Of a stretch of DNA of 5,271 nucleotides, positions 1 through 5,271 are shown piece after piece. Made by a program: the position numbers and the translations under genes. A model generated the notes under the pieces. It worked only from the letters and a program-made list of their open reading frames with translations. It searched no databases and was not told where the DNA came from. Numbering within the stretch: position 1 is the first letter of the stretch; the number at the start of each line of letters is the position of its first letter. The stretch comes from SIG440 sp045647905 (GTDB lineage Bacteria; Bacillota; Clostridia; Monoglobales; Monoglobaceae), in assembly GCA_045647905.1 (NCBI GenBank), contig JAZRMZ010000018.1, positions 1 through 5,271 of the forward strand. Reading direction: 5' to 3'.

Positions 1-1168
1 CTTTATTCCAACAAATATCTGACTTACGGCAATTTTTGCATATCCGTTCTGCCGCACAGTCAAAAACAACTGCAATATCATCATTGTTATTCACCTCTTT
101 TCCTTGGGATAAACGTTCAAGAGTCTCCGACATTTCAAAAAATGACGCCGCAACCGACTTCAACCTGATGCTCAGACTTTCTTTCAGCTTAGTCACATCA
201 CTCTTTTCTGCACCCTCTGCACAAAGCAGACGTTTTGCCCCCACAGCACACTTGTTTGGAAGCAAAGCAAAAATCACAGCCGCCGCCATAATTTCATAAA
301 TACTCAGCATAGCCCTCATAGCTCCGTCAGTATATGCGCTCAAAATCATACCTGCGGCAACAAATCCTGCAATAACGCCACCTTTCCCATACTTTGACAA
401 AACCCCCGAAATCAGTCCGCATAATCCAAATGTCCCCAGAACCGGCATAAAAAAGTTTGTGTCAATACCGCACGCCGCACCCAAAACAACACCTGCCGCA
501 GTTGAATACGCAATTCCGCAACTCCATGCAACAACAAGAACCACAACCGCCGCCAGCATATCCATCAGCGAAAAATCACTTCCGATTCCAAATCTTTTCA
601 ACCCAAGCACCAATAAAACCAGAACAAATCCAACACCTATCCGTTCCCGTTTGTTATATTCTCCCAAAGGTCTGTTTTCAGCACAGAATATTTTGTCAAT
701 ATGCTCCGTTGCCAAAGTTCCCACAAAAACAAAACACGAATCAAACACCAACAACAAAAGGTTTTCAAAATTAAACCCTGTCCAGTATGTAACAATAAAC
801 CCGGTGAAAAACACGCAAAGCCCCGAAATTATTCCTGTCGCAATTACGGACAATGTAACATCACGCTCAAGAACAAATAAAACCGCCAGATAAATCAATT
901 CCGCTCCAATATACTTTGTTGCATCAGCTCCGTCGCACACAACAAAAGCCCCAGCACACGCAACAGCAAAATAAAAAAATGTTCTGACCGAAAGTCGTCT
1001 TTCCTGTGCCAGAAAAGACATTCCAAACGGTGCAATTCCACTGTACGGAACAGCCATTGACAAAAACAACCCAATCACTCCGCAAAAAAATGTGTTCAAT
1101 ATAGCCCCGCTATCCTCAGCTTTCTTTTTATATGTCGCTCTGTGTGCGGATGTTTCAATATTCGCCAT
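1..1168 (-). CDS. spoIIE: Stage II sporulation protein E (SpoIIE), N-terminal part, cut by left window edge
   Basis: SpoIIE is a membrane-anchored PP2C-type serine phosphatase. In sporulating Firmicutes it localises to the asymmetric septum, interacts with FtsZ and dephosphorylates SpoIIAA, which activates sigma-F in the forespore. Seen here: 389 uninterrupted codons from an ATG at 1168-1166. A short basic N-terminus (about residues 1-22) is followed by roughly ten hydrophobic segments between residues 23 and 303. A soluble helical stretch starts near 318 and reaches a cysteine cluster, C377-x2-C380-x5-C386-W. The same layout, including a glycine-rich pair of late membrane segments (SGVLSKYGKGG, about 254-264) and a CxxC-x5-CW cluster, is what I recall of B. 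subtilis SpoIIE (about 827 residues). The phosphatase domain should lie beyond base 1 and cannot be checked. The start is firm: AGGGGA lies 6 bases upstream and an in-frame TAA stands just before it. No frameshift is seen. Confidence 0.93.
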   Translation of the reverse strand, partial: MANIETSAHRATYKKKAEDSGAILNTFFCGVIGLFLSMAVPYSGIAPFGMSFLAQERRLSVRTFFYFAVACAGAFVVCDGADATKYIGAELIYLAVLFVLERDVTLSVIATGIISGLCVFFTGFIVTYWTGFNFENLLLLVFDSCFVFVGTLATEHIDKIFCAENRPLGEYNKRERIGVGFVLVLLVLGLKRFGIGSDFSLMDMLAAVVVLVVAWSCGIAYSTAAGVVLGAACGIDTNFFMPVLGTFGLCGLISGVLSKYGKGGVIAGFVAAGMILSAYTDGAMRAMLSIYEIMAAAVIFALLPNKCAVGAKRLLCAEGAEKSDVTKLKESLSIRLKSVAASFFEMSETLERLSQGKEVNNNDDIAVVFDCAAERICKNCRKSDICWNK

Positions 1169-1174
1169 ATTTCT

Positions 1175-1180
1175 TCCCCT
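1175..1180 (-). promoter_or_regulatory. Ribosome binding site of spoIIE
   Basis: On the minus strand AGGGGA precedes the ATG at 1168 by 6 bases. With the in-frame stop codon immediately upstream, it fixes the spoIIE start. It is weaker than the AGGAGG sites of the two neighbouring complete genes. Confidence 0.75.
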
Positions 1181-1211
1181 TTATAATTTCCAAAATCTGG
1201 TATTTTGTTTT

Positions 1212-1245
1212 ATTATAAATGCTTGTCCGCAAGATAAATTGTCGA
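1212..1245 (-). promoter_or_regulatory. Candidate spoIIE promoter with long 22-base spacer
   Basis: Read on the minus strand, a perfect TATAAT (1217-1212) lies 44 bases upstream of the spoIIE ATG, which would give a 5' leader of about 35-40 bases. No -35 hexamer sits at the usual 17 bases. TCGACA (1245-1240), five of six matches to TTGACA, is found 22 bases upstream of the -10. From established knowledge, the sigma-A promoters of B. subtilis spoIIE and spoIIG have such over-long spacers (21-22 bases) and fire only with phosphorylated Spo0A. The match in spacing and gene identity makes this a credible Spo0A-dependent promoter. The start site itself is inferred. Confidence 0.7.
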
Positions 1246-1246
1246 A
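1240..1246 (+). promoter_or_regulatory. 0A box (Spo0A operator) upstream of spoIIE
   Basis: TGTCGAA on the plus strand (TTCGACA toward spoIIE) is an exact copy of the 0A box bound by phosphorylated Spo0A. It overlaps the -35-like hexamer of the spoIIE promoter, where the activator would contact sigma-A. A GAAACA direct repeat follows at a 9-base offset (1244-1249 and 1253-1258). A degenerate second site might therefore lie next to it, around 1250-1256, but only four of seven bases match there. A seven-base motif alone can occur by chance; its position before spoIIE is what gives it weight. Confidence 0.72.
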
Positions 1247-1280
1247 ACATATGAAACAGGAAAATTTTGTAAAATATTTC

Positions 1281-1320
1281 AAAAAAATATCCCCACCGTT
1301 TATAATTCCGATGGGGATAT
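1281..1320 (-). terminator. Intrinsic terminator of eno
   Basis: On the minus strand a 12-base-pair stem (arms 1320-1309 and 1298-1287, sequence ATATCCCCATCG with one U-G pair) encloses a 10-base AT-rich loop. A run of seven T follows at 1287-1281. It begins 14 bases after the eno stop codon, the classic position for a Rho-independent terminator. It separates eno from the spoIIE promoter just downstream. The opposite strand has no T-run after the stem, so it should act in one direction only. Confidence 0.9.
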
Positions 1321-1334
1321 TGGTCTTAATATTA

Positions 1335-2648
1335 TCATTTTAAGTTAAACCACGCATCAATTCCCTGATAAATTGCACATTCGTCCAGTTCTTCTTCAAT
1401 TCGCAAAAGTCGGTTATACTTTGCTGTTCTGTCTGTACGCGAAGGTGCTCCCGTTTTTATCTGTCCGGCATTTACTGCAACAGCAATATCCGCAATTGTC
1501 GTATCCTCCGTTTCGCCGCTGCGGTGCGAAACAACAGCAGTATATCCGGCACGGTTTGCGGTTTCAATTGCATCCAGAGTTTCGGTGAGGGTTCCAATCT
1601 GATTAACCTTAATAAGAATCGAGTTTGCAACATTCAGACTGATTCCCTTCTTCAATCTTTCAGTGTTGGTAACGAACAAATCATCACCAACAAGCTGAAT
1701 TTTGTCGCCCAGTCGTTTTGTAAGCATATCCCAACCTTCCCAGTCTTCTTCCGCCATTCCGTCTTCTATTGAAATTATGGGATATTTCGATGTCCAGTCA
1801 CTCCAGAATTCAACCATTTCTTCACGGGAGAGCATTTTGTCGGTTTTCCAGAAATAATACTTGCCGTTTTCACCTTTCTTCTTGGCTTCTTCAAACATTT
1901 CGGTTGATGCAGGGTCAAGTGCAATCCTGAAATCATCATAAGGTTTGAAACCTGCTTCTTCAATGGCTTCAACAATAATTTTCACCGCATCTTCATCATT
2001 TTCAAGATTGGGTGCAAAGCCACCTTCGTCTCCCACCGCAGTTGAATAGCCTCTTTTTTTCAGAGTTTTTTTCAGGGTGTGAAAAACCTGCACACACCAC
2101 CTGAGAGCTTCATTAAAGGATTTTGCACCCACAGGCATAATCATAAATTCCTGACAACTGATTGAATTGTCGGCGTGCTTCCCGCCGTTTATAATATTCA
2201 TCATAGGCACGGGCATAACTTTTGAATTTGCACCGCCGATATAGTTATAAAGACTGACTCCAAGCGCCAGAGCAGCAGCTTTTGCACAGGCAAGAGAGAC
2301 GGCAAGGATTGCATTTGCTCCCAGTCTTGATTTGTTTGGTGTGCCGTCCAGCCGCACAAGGGTTCTGTCAATCTCGGTTTGTTCAAGAACATTCCTTCCA
2401 ATCAATTCTTCACAAATCTCAACATTGATATTTTCAACCGCTTTCAAAACACCCTGCCCCATATACCGTTTATCATCTCCGTCTCTGAGTTCGCACGCTT
2501 CAAAAGCACCCGTTGATGCCCCCGACGGCACAGAAGCACGACCAATGGCTCCGCACTCGGTCAACACTTCAACTTCAACCGTGGGATTGCCTCTGGAATC
2601 GAGAATTTCTCTGGCAACAATTTCTTCAATGGCAATATAATCTTTCAT
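1335..2648 (-). CDS. eno: Enolase (phosphopyruvate hydratase)
   Basis: Cytosolic glycolytic enzyme that interconverts 2-phosphoglycerate and phosphoenolpyruvate with magnesium. The 437 residues match the usual bacterial length (E. coli has about 432) and the gene is intact. Visible family landmarks: the mobile substrate loop PSGASTG (41-47), GGKHAD with H158, GDEGG with catalytic acid E208, metal ligands D245 (IALDPAS), E295 (SIEDGM) and D322 (VGDDLFVTN), catalytic base K347 (LIKVNQIGT), the SHRSGETED signature (374-382) and K398. The start is placed at the ATG at 2648-2646 (MKDYIAIEEI), because AGGAGG lies 8 bases upstream and enolases begin at about this point. An in-frame ATG 14 codons earlier (2690) would put that ribosome binding site inside the gene and has none of its own. 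The gene stands alone, with a divergent gene upstream and its own terminator downstream. No clear promoter hexamers were found. Confidence 0.98.
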   Translation of the reverse strand: MKDYIAIEEIVAREILDSRGNPTVEVEVLTECGAIGRASVPSGASTGAFEACELRDGDDKRYMGQGVLKAVENINVEICEELIGRNVLEQTEIDRTLVRLDGTPNKSRLGANAILAVSLACAKAAALALGVSLYNYIGGANSKVMPVPMMNIINGGKHADNSISCQEFMIMPVGAKSFNEALRWCVQVFHTLKKTLKKRGYSTAVGDEGGFAPNLENDEDAVKIIVEAIEEAGFKPYDDFRIALDPASTEMFEEAKKKGENGKYYFWKTDKMLSREEMVEFWSDWTSKYPIISIEDGMAEEDWEGWDMLTKRLGDKIQLVGDDLFVTNTERLKKGISLNVANSILIKVNQIGTLTETLDAIETANRAGYTAVVSHRSGETEDTTIADIAVAVNAGQIKTGAPSRTDRTAKYNRLLRIEEELDECAIYQGIDAWFNLK

Positions 2649-2656
2649 TATTTGTA

Positions 2657-2662
2657 CCTCCT
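2657..2662 (-). promoter_or_regulatory. Ribosome binding site of eno (decides the start)
   Basis: A perfect AGGAGG on the minus strand sits 8 bases before the ATG at 2648. It selects this start over the in-frame ATG at 2690, which would add 14 non-conserved residues. Confidence 0.9.
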
Positions 2663-2695
2663 GAAAAAAAGTATTTTTTACAGTATGCACAAAAT

Positions 2696-2726
2696 CTGAA
2701 TTTTTTATAAATTCAAGGGGATAATA
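2696..2726 (+). promoter_or_regulatory. Possible promoter of the DUF2383-like gene
   Basis: This lies in the 101-base AT-rich gap between eno and the rightward gene. GATAAT (2720-2725) matches five of six bases of a sigma-A -10, with only a weak CTGAAT (2696-2701) 18 bases upstream. The same place reads GGGGATAATA (2717-2726). That fits every position of the forespore sigma-F/sigma-G -10 as I recall it (GGnRAnAMTW), but the -35 side (GAATT at 2698) is poor and about two bases too close. Either reading puts the transcript start near 2732. An imperfect palindrome, GAATTT-TTTAT-AAATTC (2698-2714), lies over the spacer. Which sigma factor is used cannot be settled by eye. Confidence 0.35.
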
Positions 2727-2736
2727 AAAATAAAAA

Positions 2737-2742
2737 AGGAGG
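2737..2742 (+). promoter_or_regulatory. Ribosome binding site of the DUF2383-like gene
   Basis: A perfect AGGAGG lies 7 bases before the ATG at 2750. This supports strong translation and shows the short reading frame is a real gene. Confidence 0.9.
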
Positions 2743-2749
2743 CATCAAC

Positions 2750-3184
2750 ATGATTAATCACGATACCGTAGAATTATTAAAGGAATGTAATGCAGGAATA
2801 AAAATGGGCGTAAACTCAATTGACGAAGTATTGGACAAGATAAAGGATGACAAACTCAAGGATATTCTGATACACTCAAAGGAAGAACATCAACAGCTGG
2901 GAAGCGAAACCCACTCTCTTCTGAACGAATGTGACGAATGCGGCAAAGACCCCAACATAATGGCGCAGGGAATGTCATGGTTGAAAACCAACGTAATGCT
3001 CGCCATGGAGCACACCGACAAAACTGTTGCCGACCTCATAACAGACGGCTGCGATATGGGAACAAAATCTCTGAACAAATACCTGAACCAGTACGAAGCC
3101 GCCTCCGAAGACGCAAAAGACATTGCAAAAAGACTCATCAAAATCGAAGATAACCTTGCCGCAGAAATGCGATGCTATCTTTAA
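2750..3184 (+). CDS. Small helical protein, DUF2383/ferritin-like four-helix bundle, function unknown
   Basis: This 144-residue protein has no signal peptide or membrane segment. It is almost entirely predicted helix by eye: about residues 4-31, 33-60, 72-112 and 117-141, with short polar turns between, as in a four-helix bundle. The layout (a pair of N-terminal helices, a short loop, then a helix with WLKTNVMLAMEHTDKTVADLITDG and a charged final helix) resembles DUF2383 (PA2169-type) proteins of the ferritin-like group. That assignment is from memory of the family pattern and is moderate. Possible metal-ligand residues are E45, E46, H47, E53, H55, E87 and H88, but the canonical paired ExxH motifs are not evident, so iron binding is unproven. 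It has five cysteines (13, 61, 64, 101, 142), with C61-D-E-C64 in the loop after helix 2. It is a single gene, divergent from eno and convergent with recD2. The start is secured by AGGAGG at 7 bases. Confidence 0.85.
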   Translation: MINHDTVELLKECNAGIKMGVNSIDEVLDKIKDDKLKDILIHSKEEHQQLGSETHSLLNECDECGKDPNIMAQGMSWLKTNVMLAMEHTDKTVADLITDGCDMGTKSLNKYLNQYEAASEDAKDIAKRLIKIEDNLAAEMRCYL

Positions 3185-3318
3185 AACAACTTGGGTATAT
3201 GTTAGGTTCAAGCGTCCAAAAACGGTCCTCTGTTACACATCGGATGATGTCATTCTAAGCTATCAGCGAAGAATCTTTTCATTACCCCACCATTTGCCAA
3301 AGAACTTCTTTTGCAACG

Positions 3319-3354
3319 TAAAACAGCCACGGAACATTGTCCGTGTCCGTTTTT
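3319..3354. terminator. Hairpin between convergent genes, probable bidirectional terminator
   Basis: The core stem CACGGA/TCCGTG (3328-3333 with 3340-3345) has a 6-base loop. It is flanked by AAAAC (3320-3324) and GTTTT (3349-3353), which extend the stem. Read on the minus strand, the extension has only one A-G mismatch plus a G-U pair, giving about 14 positions. On the plus strand two positions mismatch. T-runs follow on both strands (five T at 3350-3354, four T at 3323-3320), though they take part in the outer stem. It overlaps the last base of the recD2 stop codon and lies about 135 bases after the small helical gene, so it could end both transcripts. The 3185-3318 stretch before it holds nothing else I can support. 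Confidence 0.55.
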
Positions 3355-5271
3355 ACCTTATCAATAACTTTTCTTTCAAACCCGAATATCTCATCATAAC
3401 ATTGTCATTTACAACAAACTGTCTCAAAATCTCTTCTTTCCCAACAAGAATCACAAGTTTTTTTGCACGGGTTATGGCAGTATACAAGAGATTTCTTGTC
3501 ATCAACAACCGATGAGTGTCAAACATGGGCATAACAACAACATCAAACTCACTTCCCTGACTTTTATGAACCGTAACAGCATATGCAAGCTCCAGTTCAT
3601 CAAGCCCAAGAAAGTCATATTCAACCTTTTTATCGTCATCATAAACCACCGTCAAAGTACGTTTTGGAACATTTATATCTGTAACAAAACCAACATCACC
3701 ATTAAAAACACCCTGACCTTTTTCCAAGTCCGAAACTCGTGTCCATTCAAGGTTATAATTATTTTTGTTTTGCATAACCTTGTCGCCAATACGAAAAGTA
3801 TAGCTCCCAACCGTCTTTTCTGAAATTCTCTGATTTTTGGGGTTCAACCGTCTCTGCAACACTTCATTCAGATTTTGCACACCAATTGCAGATTTTCTTG
3901 TGGGGGTCAGAACCTGAATCTGCGATATACTGTCAACACCATACGCCTTGGGCAACCTTGTTTCACAAAGGTCAGCAATCACCTCACACACCCTTTCGGG
4001 ATGATTGCAGTTAACCAAAAAGAAATCATTGTCCGAATCGTTGCAAAAGGGCATATCACCGTGATTGATTCTGTGGGCATTCACAACAATCATACTCTCC
4101 TTTGCCTGACGAAAGATTTCATTCAATCGAATACACTCCAGGGTTTCACTTTCAATTATGTCCTTCAGCACATTCCCCGCCCCAACAGACGGAAGCTGGT
4201 CACAGTCTCCCACCATAATCAGCCTTGCCTTTGCAGGTAGGGCAAGCAACAAACTGTTCATAAGCAAAATGTCCACCATAGACATTTCATCAACAATCAA
4301 AATATCACAATCAAGCTTATTACGTTCGTTTTTCCCAAAGGACACACCGCCGCCCTCCGACGGCATATTTTCAAGAAGCCTGTGAATGGTTTTTGCCTCC
4401 ATTCCGCAAACCTCCGACATTCGTTTTGCAGCTCTGCCCGTAGGTGCGGCAAGGGCAATTTTTTTGCCCTGTTTAATCATTATACTTATAATGGTATTGA
4501 TTATTGTTGTTTTTCCCGTTCCCGGACCTCCCGTTATGACCATAGCGGAATTCTCAAAGGCTGCAAAAATTGCATTGCGCTGAGCCTCCGCAAGGATGAT
4601 GTCATTAACCCCCTCGGCTTCTTCAATCCACTCATTGATTTCATTGAGTCTGACATCAAACACCGTACTGCTCATTTTCTTCAGCCGCATTGCAACGCCC
4701 CGTTCCGCCTCAAAAAAGGTATTAAGATAAACAGCGTCAAAATCCTCTCGGGTTTCCAAAACCAATTCATCCTTCAAACATAAATCAGCAATTGCATCTT
4801 CAACCTCACCTGAATCCACTTCAAGCAAAGCCTTTGTCTGGGCAACCAAGGTCCCCTTTGGCAAAAAAGTATGTCCGCTCAAATATCCCGCATTGAGCAA
4901 AGTACTCACAACACCCGAACTAATTCTCGGTGCAAAATTTTGAGGCAGATTCAGAGTTTCGCGAATCTTATCACAAATTTTAAAAGTAAACCCCTCAATA
5001 ACATTAAGTATAAACGGGTTTTCGGAAACAGCATCAACAATTCTGTCCCCAAAAGTTCTGTACGCCTTCACCGAAAGACCGGGCGAAACACCAAAACGCT
5101 GAAAAAACACAATAATGTTTTTAAGTCCCATCTGCTCAACATATCTCTTGTAAATATCCTGAGCCTTCGCAGGCGAAATTCCTTTAATCTCCGAAAGTCT
5201 TTCAGGCTCATTTTCAATCACATCAAGAGCATCCTTCCCAAATGCCTCAACAATCTTCCGTGCCGTACTCT
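3353..5271 (-). CDS. recD2: RecD2-type ATP-dependent 5'-3' DNA helicase, N-terminus cut by right window edge
   Basis: RecD2 is a superfamily 1B DNA helicase that acts without RecB/RecC in DNA repair and replication-fork upkeep. The reading frame stays open to the window edge, so the GTG at 5221 is not the start. Upstream codons read STARKIVEAFGKDALD, typical of the family. Numbering the 638 visible residues from the edge: helix-hairpin-helix repeats in the first 110 (one is PERLSEIKGISPAKAQDI), the GHTFLP element near 132, Q-motif glutamine at 230, Walker A GGPGTGKT (247-254), motif Ia APTGRAAKRM (275-284), Walker B with D327-E328, motif III GDCDQLPSVGAG (354-365), an SH3-like insert ending FNGDVGFV (about 522-529), VHKSQGSEFD (567-576) and the motif VI region TAITRAKK (597-604). 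Family members are about 720-800 residues, so roughly 100 are missing. It ends in TAA, with no frameshift. Confidence 0.96.
   Translation of the reverse strand, partial: STARKIVEAFGKDALDVIENEPERLSEIKGISPAKAQDIYKRYVEQMGLKNIIVFFQRFGVSPGLSVKAYRTFGDRIVDAVSENPFILNVIEGFTFKICDKIRETLNLPQNFAPRISSGVVSTLLNAGYLSGHTFLPKGTLVAQTKALLEVDSGEVEDAIADLCLKDELVLETREDFDAVYLNTFFEAERGVAMRLKKMSSTVFDVRLNEINEWIEEAEGVNDIILAEAQRNAIFAAFENSAMVITGGPGTGKTTIINTIISIMIKQGKKIALAAPTGRAAKRMSEVCGMEAKTIHRLLENMPSEGGGVSFGKNERNKLDCDILIVDEMSMVDILLMNSLLLALPAKARLIMVGDCDQLPSVGAGNVLKDIIESETLECIRLNEIFRQAKESMIVVNAHRINHGDMPFCNDSDNDFFLVNCNHPERVCEVIADLCETRLPKAYGVDSISQIQVLTPTRKSAIGVQNLNEVLQRRLNPKNQRISEKTVGSYTFRIGDKVMQNKNNYNLEWTRVSDLEKGQGVFNGDVGFVTDINVPKRTLTVVYDDDKKVEYDFLGLDELELAYAVTVHKSQGSEFDVVVMPMFDTHRLLMTRNLLYTAITRAKKLVILVGKEEILRQFVVNDNVMMRYSGLKEKLLIR

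Noticed and set aside
36..893. Several plus-strand frames in the left part (36-299, 457-774, 459-893)
   Set aside because: They are antisense to spoIIE, whose frame is continuous and recognisable. Their Thr/Pro/Gln/Asn-rich, low-complexity translations are typical of shadow frames.
1222..1233. CTTG-TCCG-CAAG inverted repeat within the spoIIE promoter spacer, as an operator or second 0A box
   Set aside because: Four-base arms are expected by chance, and TGTCCGC matches only four of seven 0A-box bases.
1092..1343. Plus-strand 83-codon frame with hydrophobic stretches, possible small membrane protein
   Set aside because: It runs antisense through the spoIIE start, the spoIIE promoter and the eno terminator, and has no ribosome binding site. 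Its hydrophobicity fits AT-rich non-coding sequence.
2332..2640. Plus-strand 102-codon frame inside the eno region
   Set aside because: It is antisense to the conserved enolase N-terminal domain, with no ribosome binding site and no recognisable protein features.
3203..3226. GGTTCAAGC-like string suggesting a tRNA T-arm
   Set aside because: No matching acceptor stem, D-arm or anticodon arm can be built around it on the plus strand.
3218..3354. AAAAACGG (3218-3225) and CCGTTTTT (3347-3354), an 8-base inverted repeat about 120 bases apart
   Set aside because: Too short and AT-rich to indicate insertion-sequence ends. There is no transposase frame or target duplication, and the right copy is better explained as part of the terminator hairpin.
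3512..4783. Plus-strand frames at 3512-3823, 3875-4240 and 4382-4783
   Set aside because: All are antisense to well-conserved RecD2 helicase motifs. No ribosome binding sites or protein-like features were seen.
5219..5221. GTG as the recD2 start codon
   Set aside because: The same frame continues upstream to the window edge with family-typical residues, and roughly 100 expected N-terminal residues would otherwise be missing.

Overview
The window looks like a chromosomal segment of a low-to-moderate GC, endospore-forming Firmicute, most likely in Clostridia. The strongest clue is the N-terminal half of the sporulation phosphatase SpoIIE at the left edge. Strong AGGAGG-type ribosome binding sites, a Spo0A-type operator ahead of spoIIE and a RecD2-type helicase fit this. 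No genus can be named from the sequence alone.

Layout, left to right. (1) 1-1168, minus strand: the first 389 residues of SpoIIE, comprising the multi-pass membrane region and the start of the central domain. The rest, including the PP2C-type phosphatase, lies beyond the left edge. (2) 1169-1334: a compact regulatory gap holding the spoIIE ribosome binding site, a candidate promoter with a perfect 0A box over its -35 region, and the intrinsic terminator of the gene upstream. (3) 1335-2648, minus: a complete, intact enolase gene (eno). (4) 2649-2749: a 101-base AT-rich gap between divergent genes. It carries both ribosome binding sites and a possible sigma-A or forespore-sigma -10 element facing right. 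(5) 2750-3184, plus: a 144-residue, probably four-helix protein of the DUF2383/ferritin-like kind, function unknown. (6) 3185-3352: a convergent gap ending in a hairpin that could terminate transcription from both sides. (7) 3353-5271, minus: the RecD2 helicase, with the C-terminal 638 residues visible and the N-terminus beyond the right edge.

The genes do not form one pathway. eno and spoIIE point the same way but are separated by a terminator and a separate promoter, so glycolysis and sporulation appear to be transcribed independently here. I see no mobile element, CRISPR array, RNA gene, toxin-antitoxin pair or defence island. The window reads as ordinary core chromosome. The best second-look items are the Spo0A-type promoter of spoIIE and the small helical protein with its possible forespore-type promoter. 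I found no convincing previously undescribed system.
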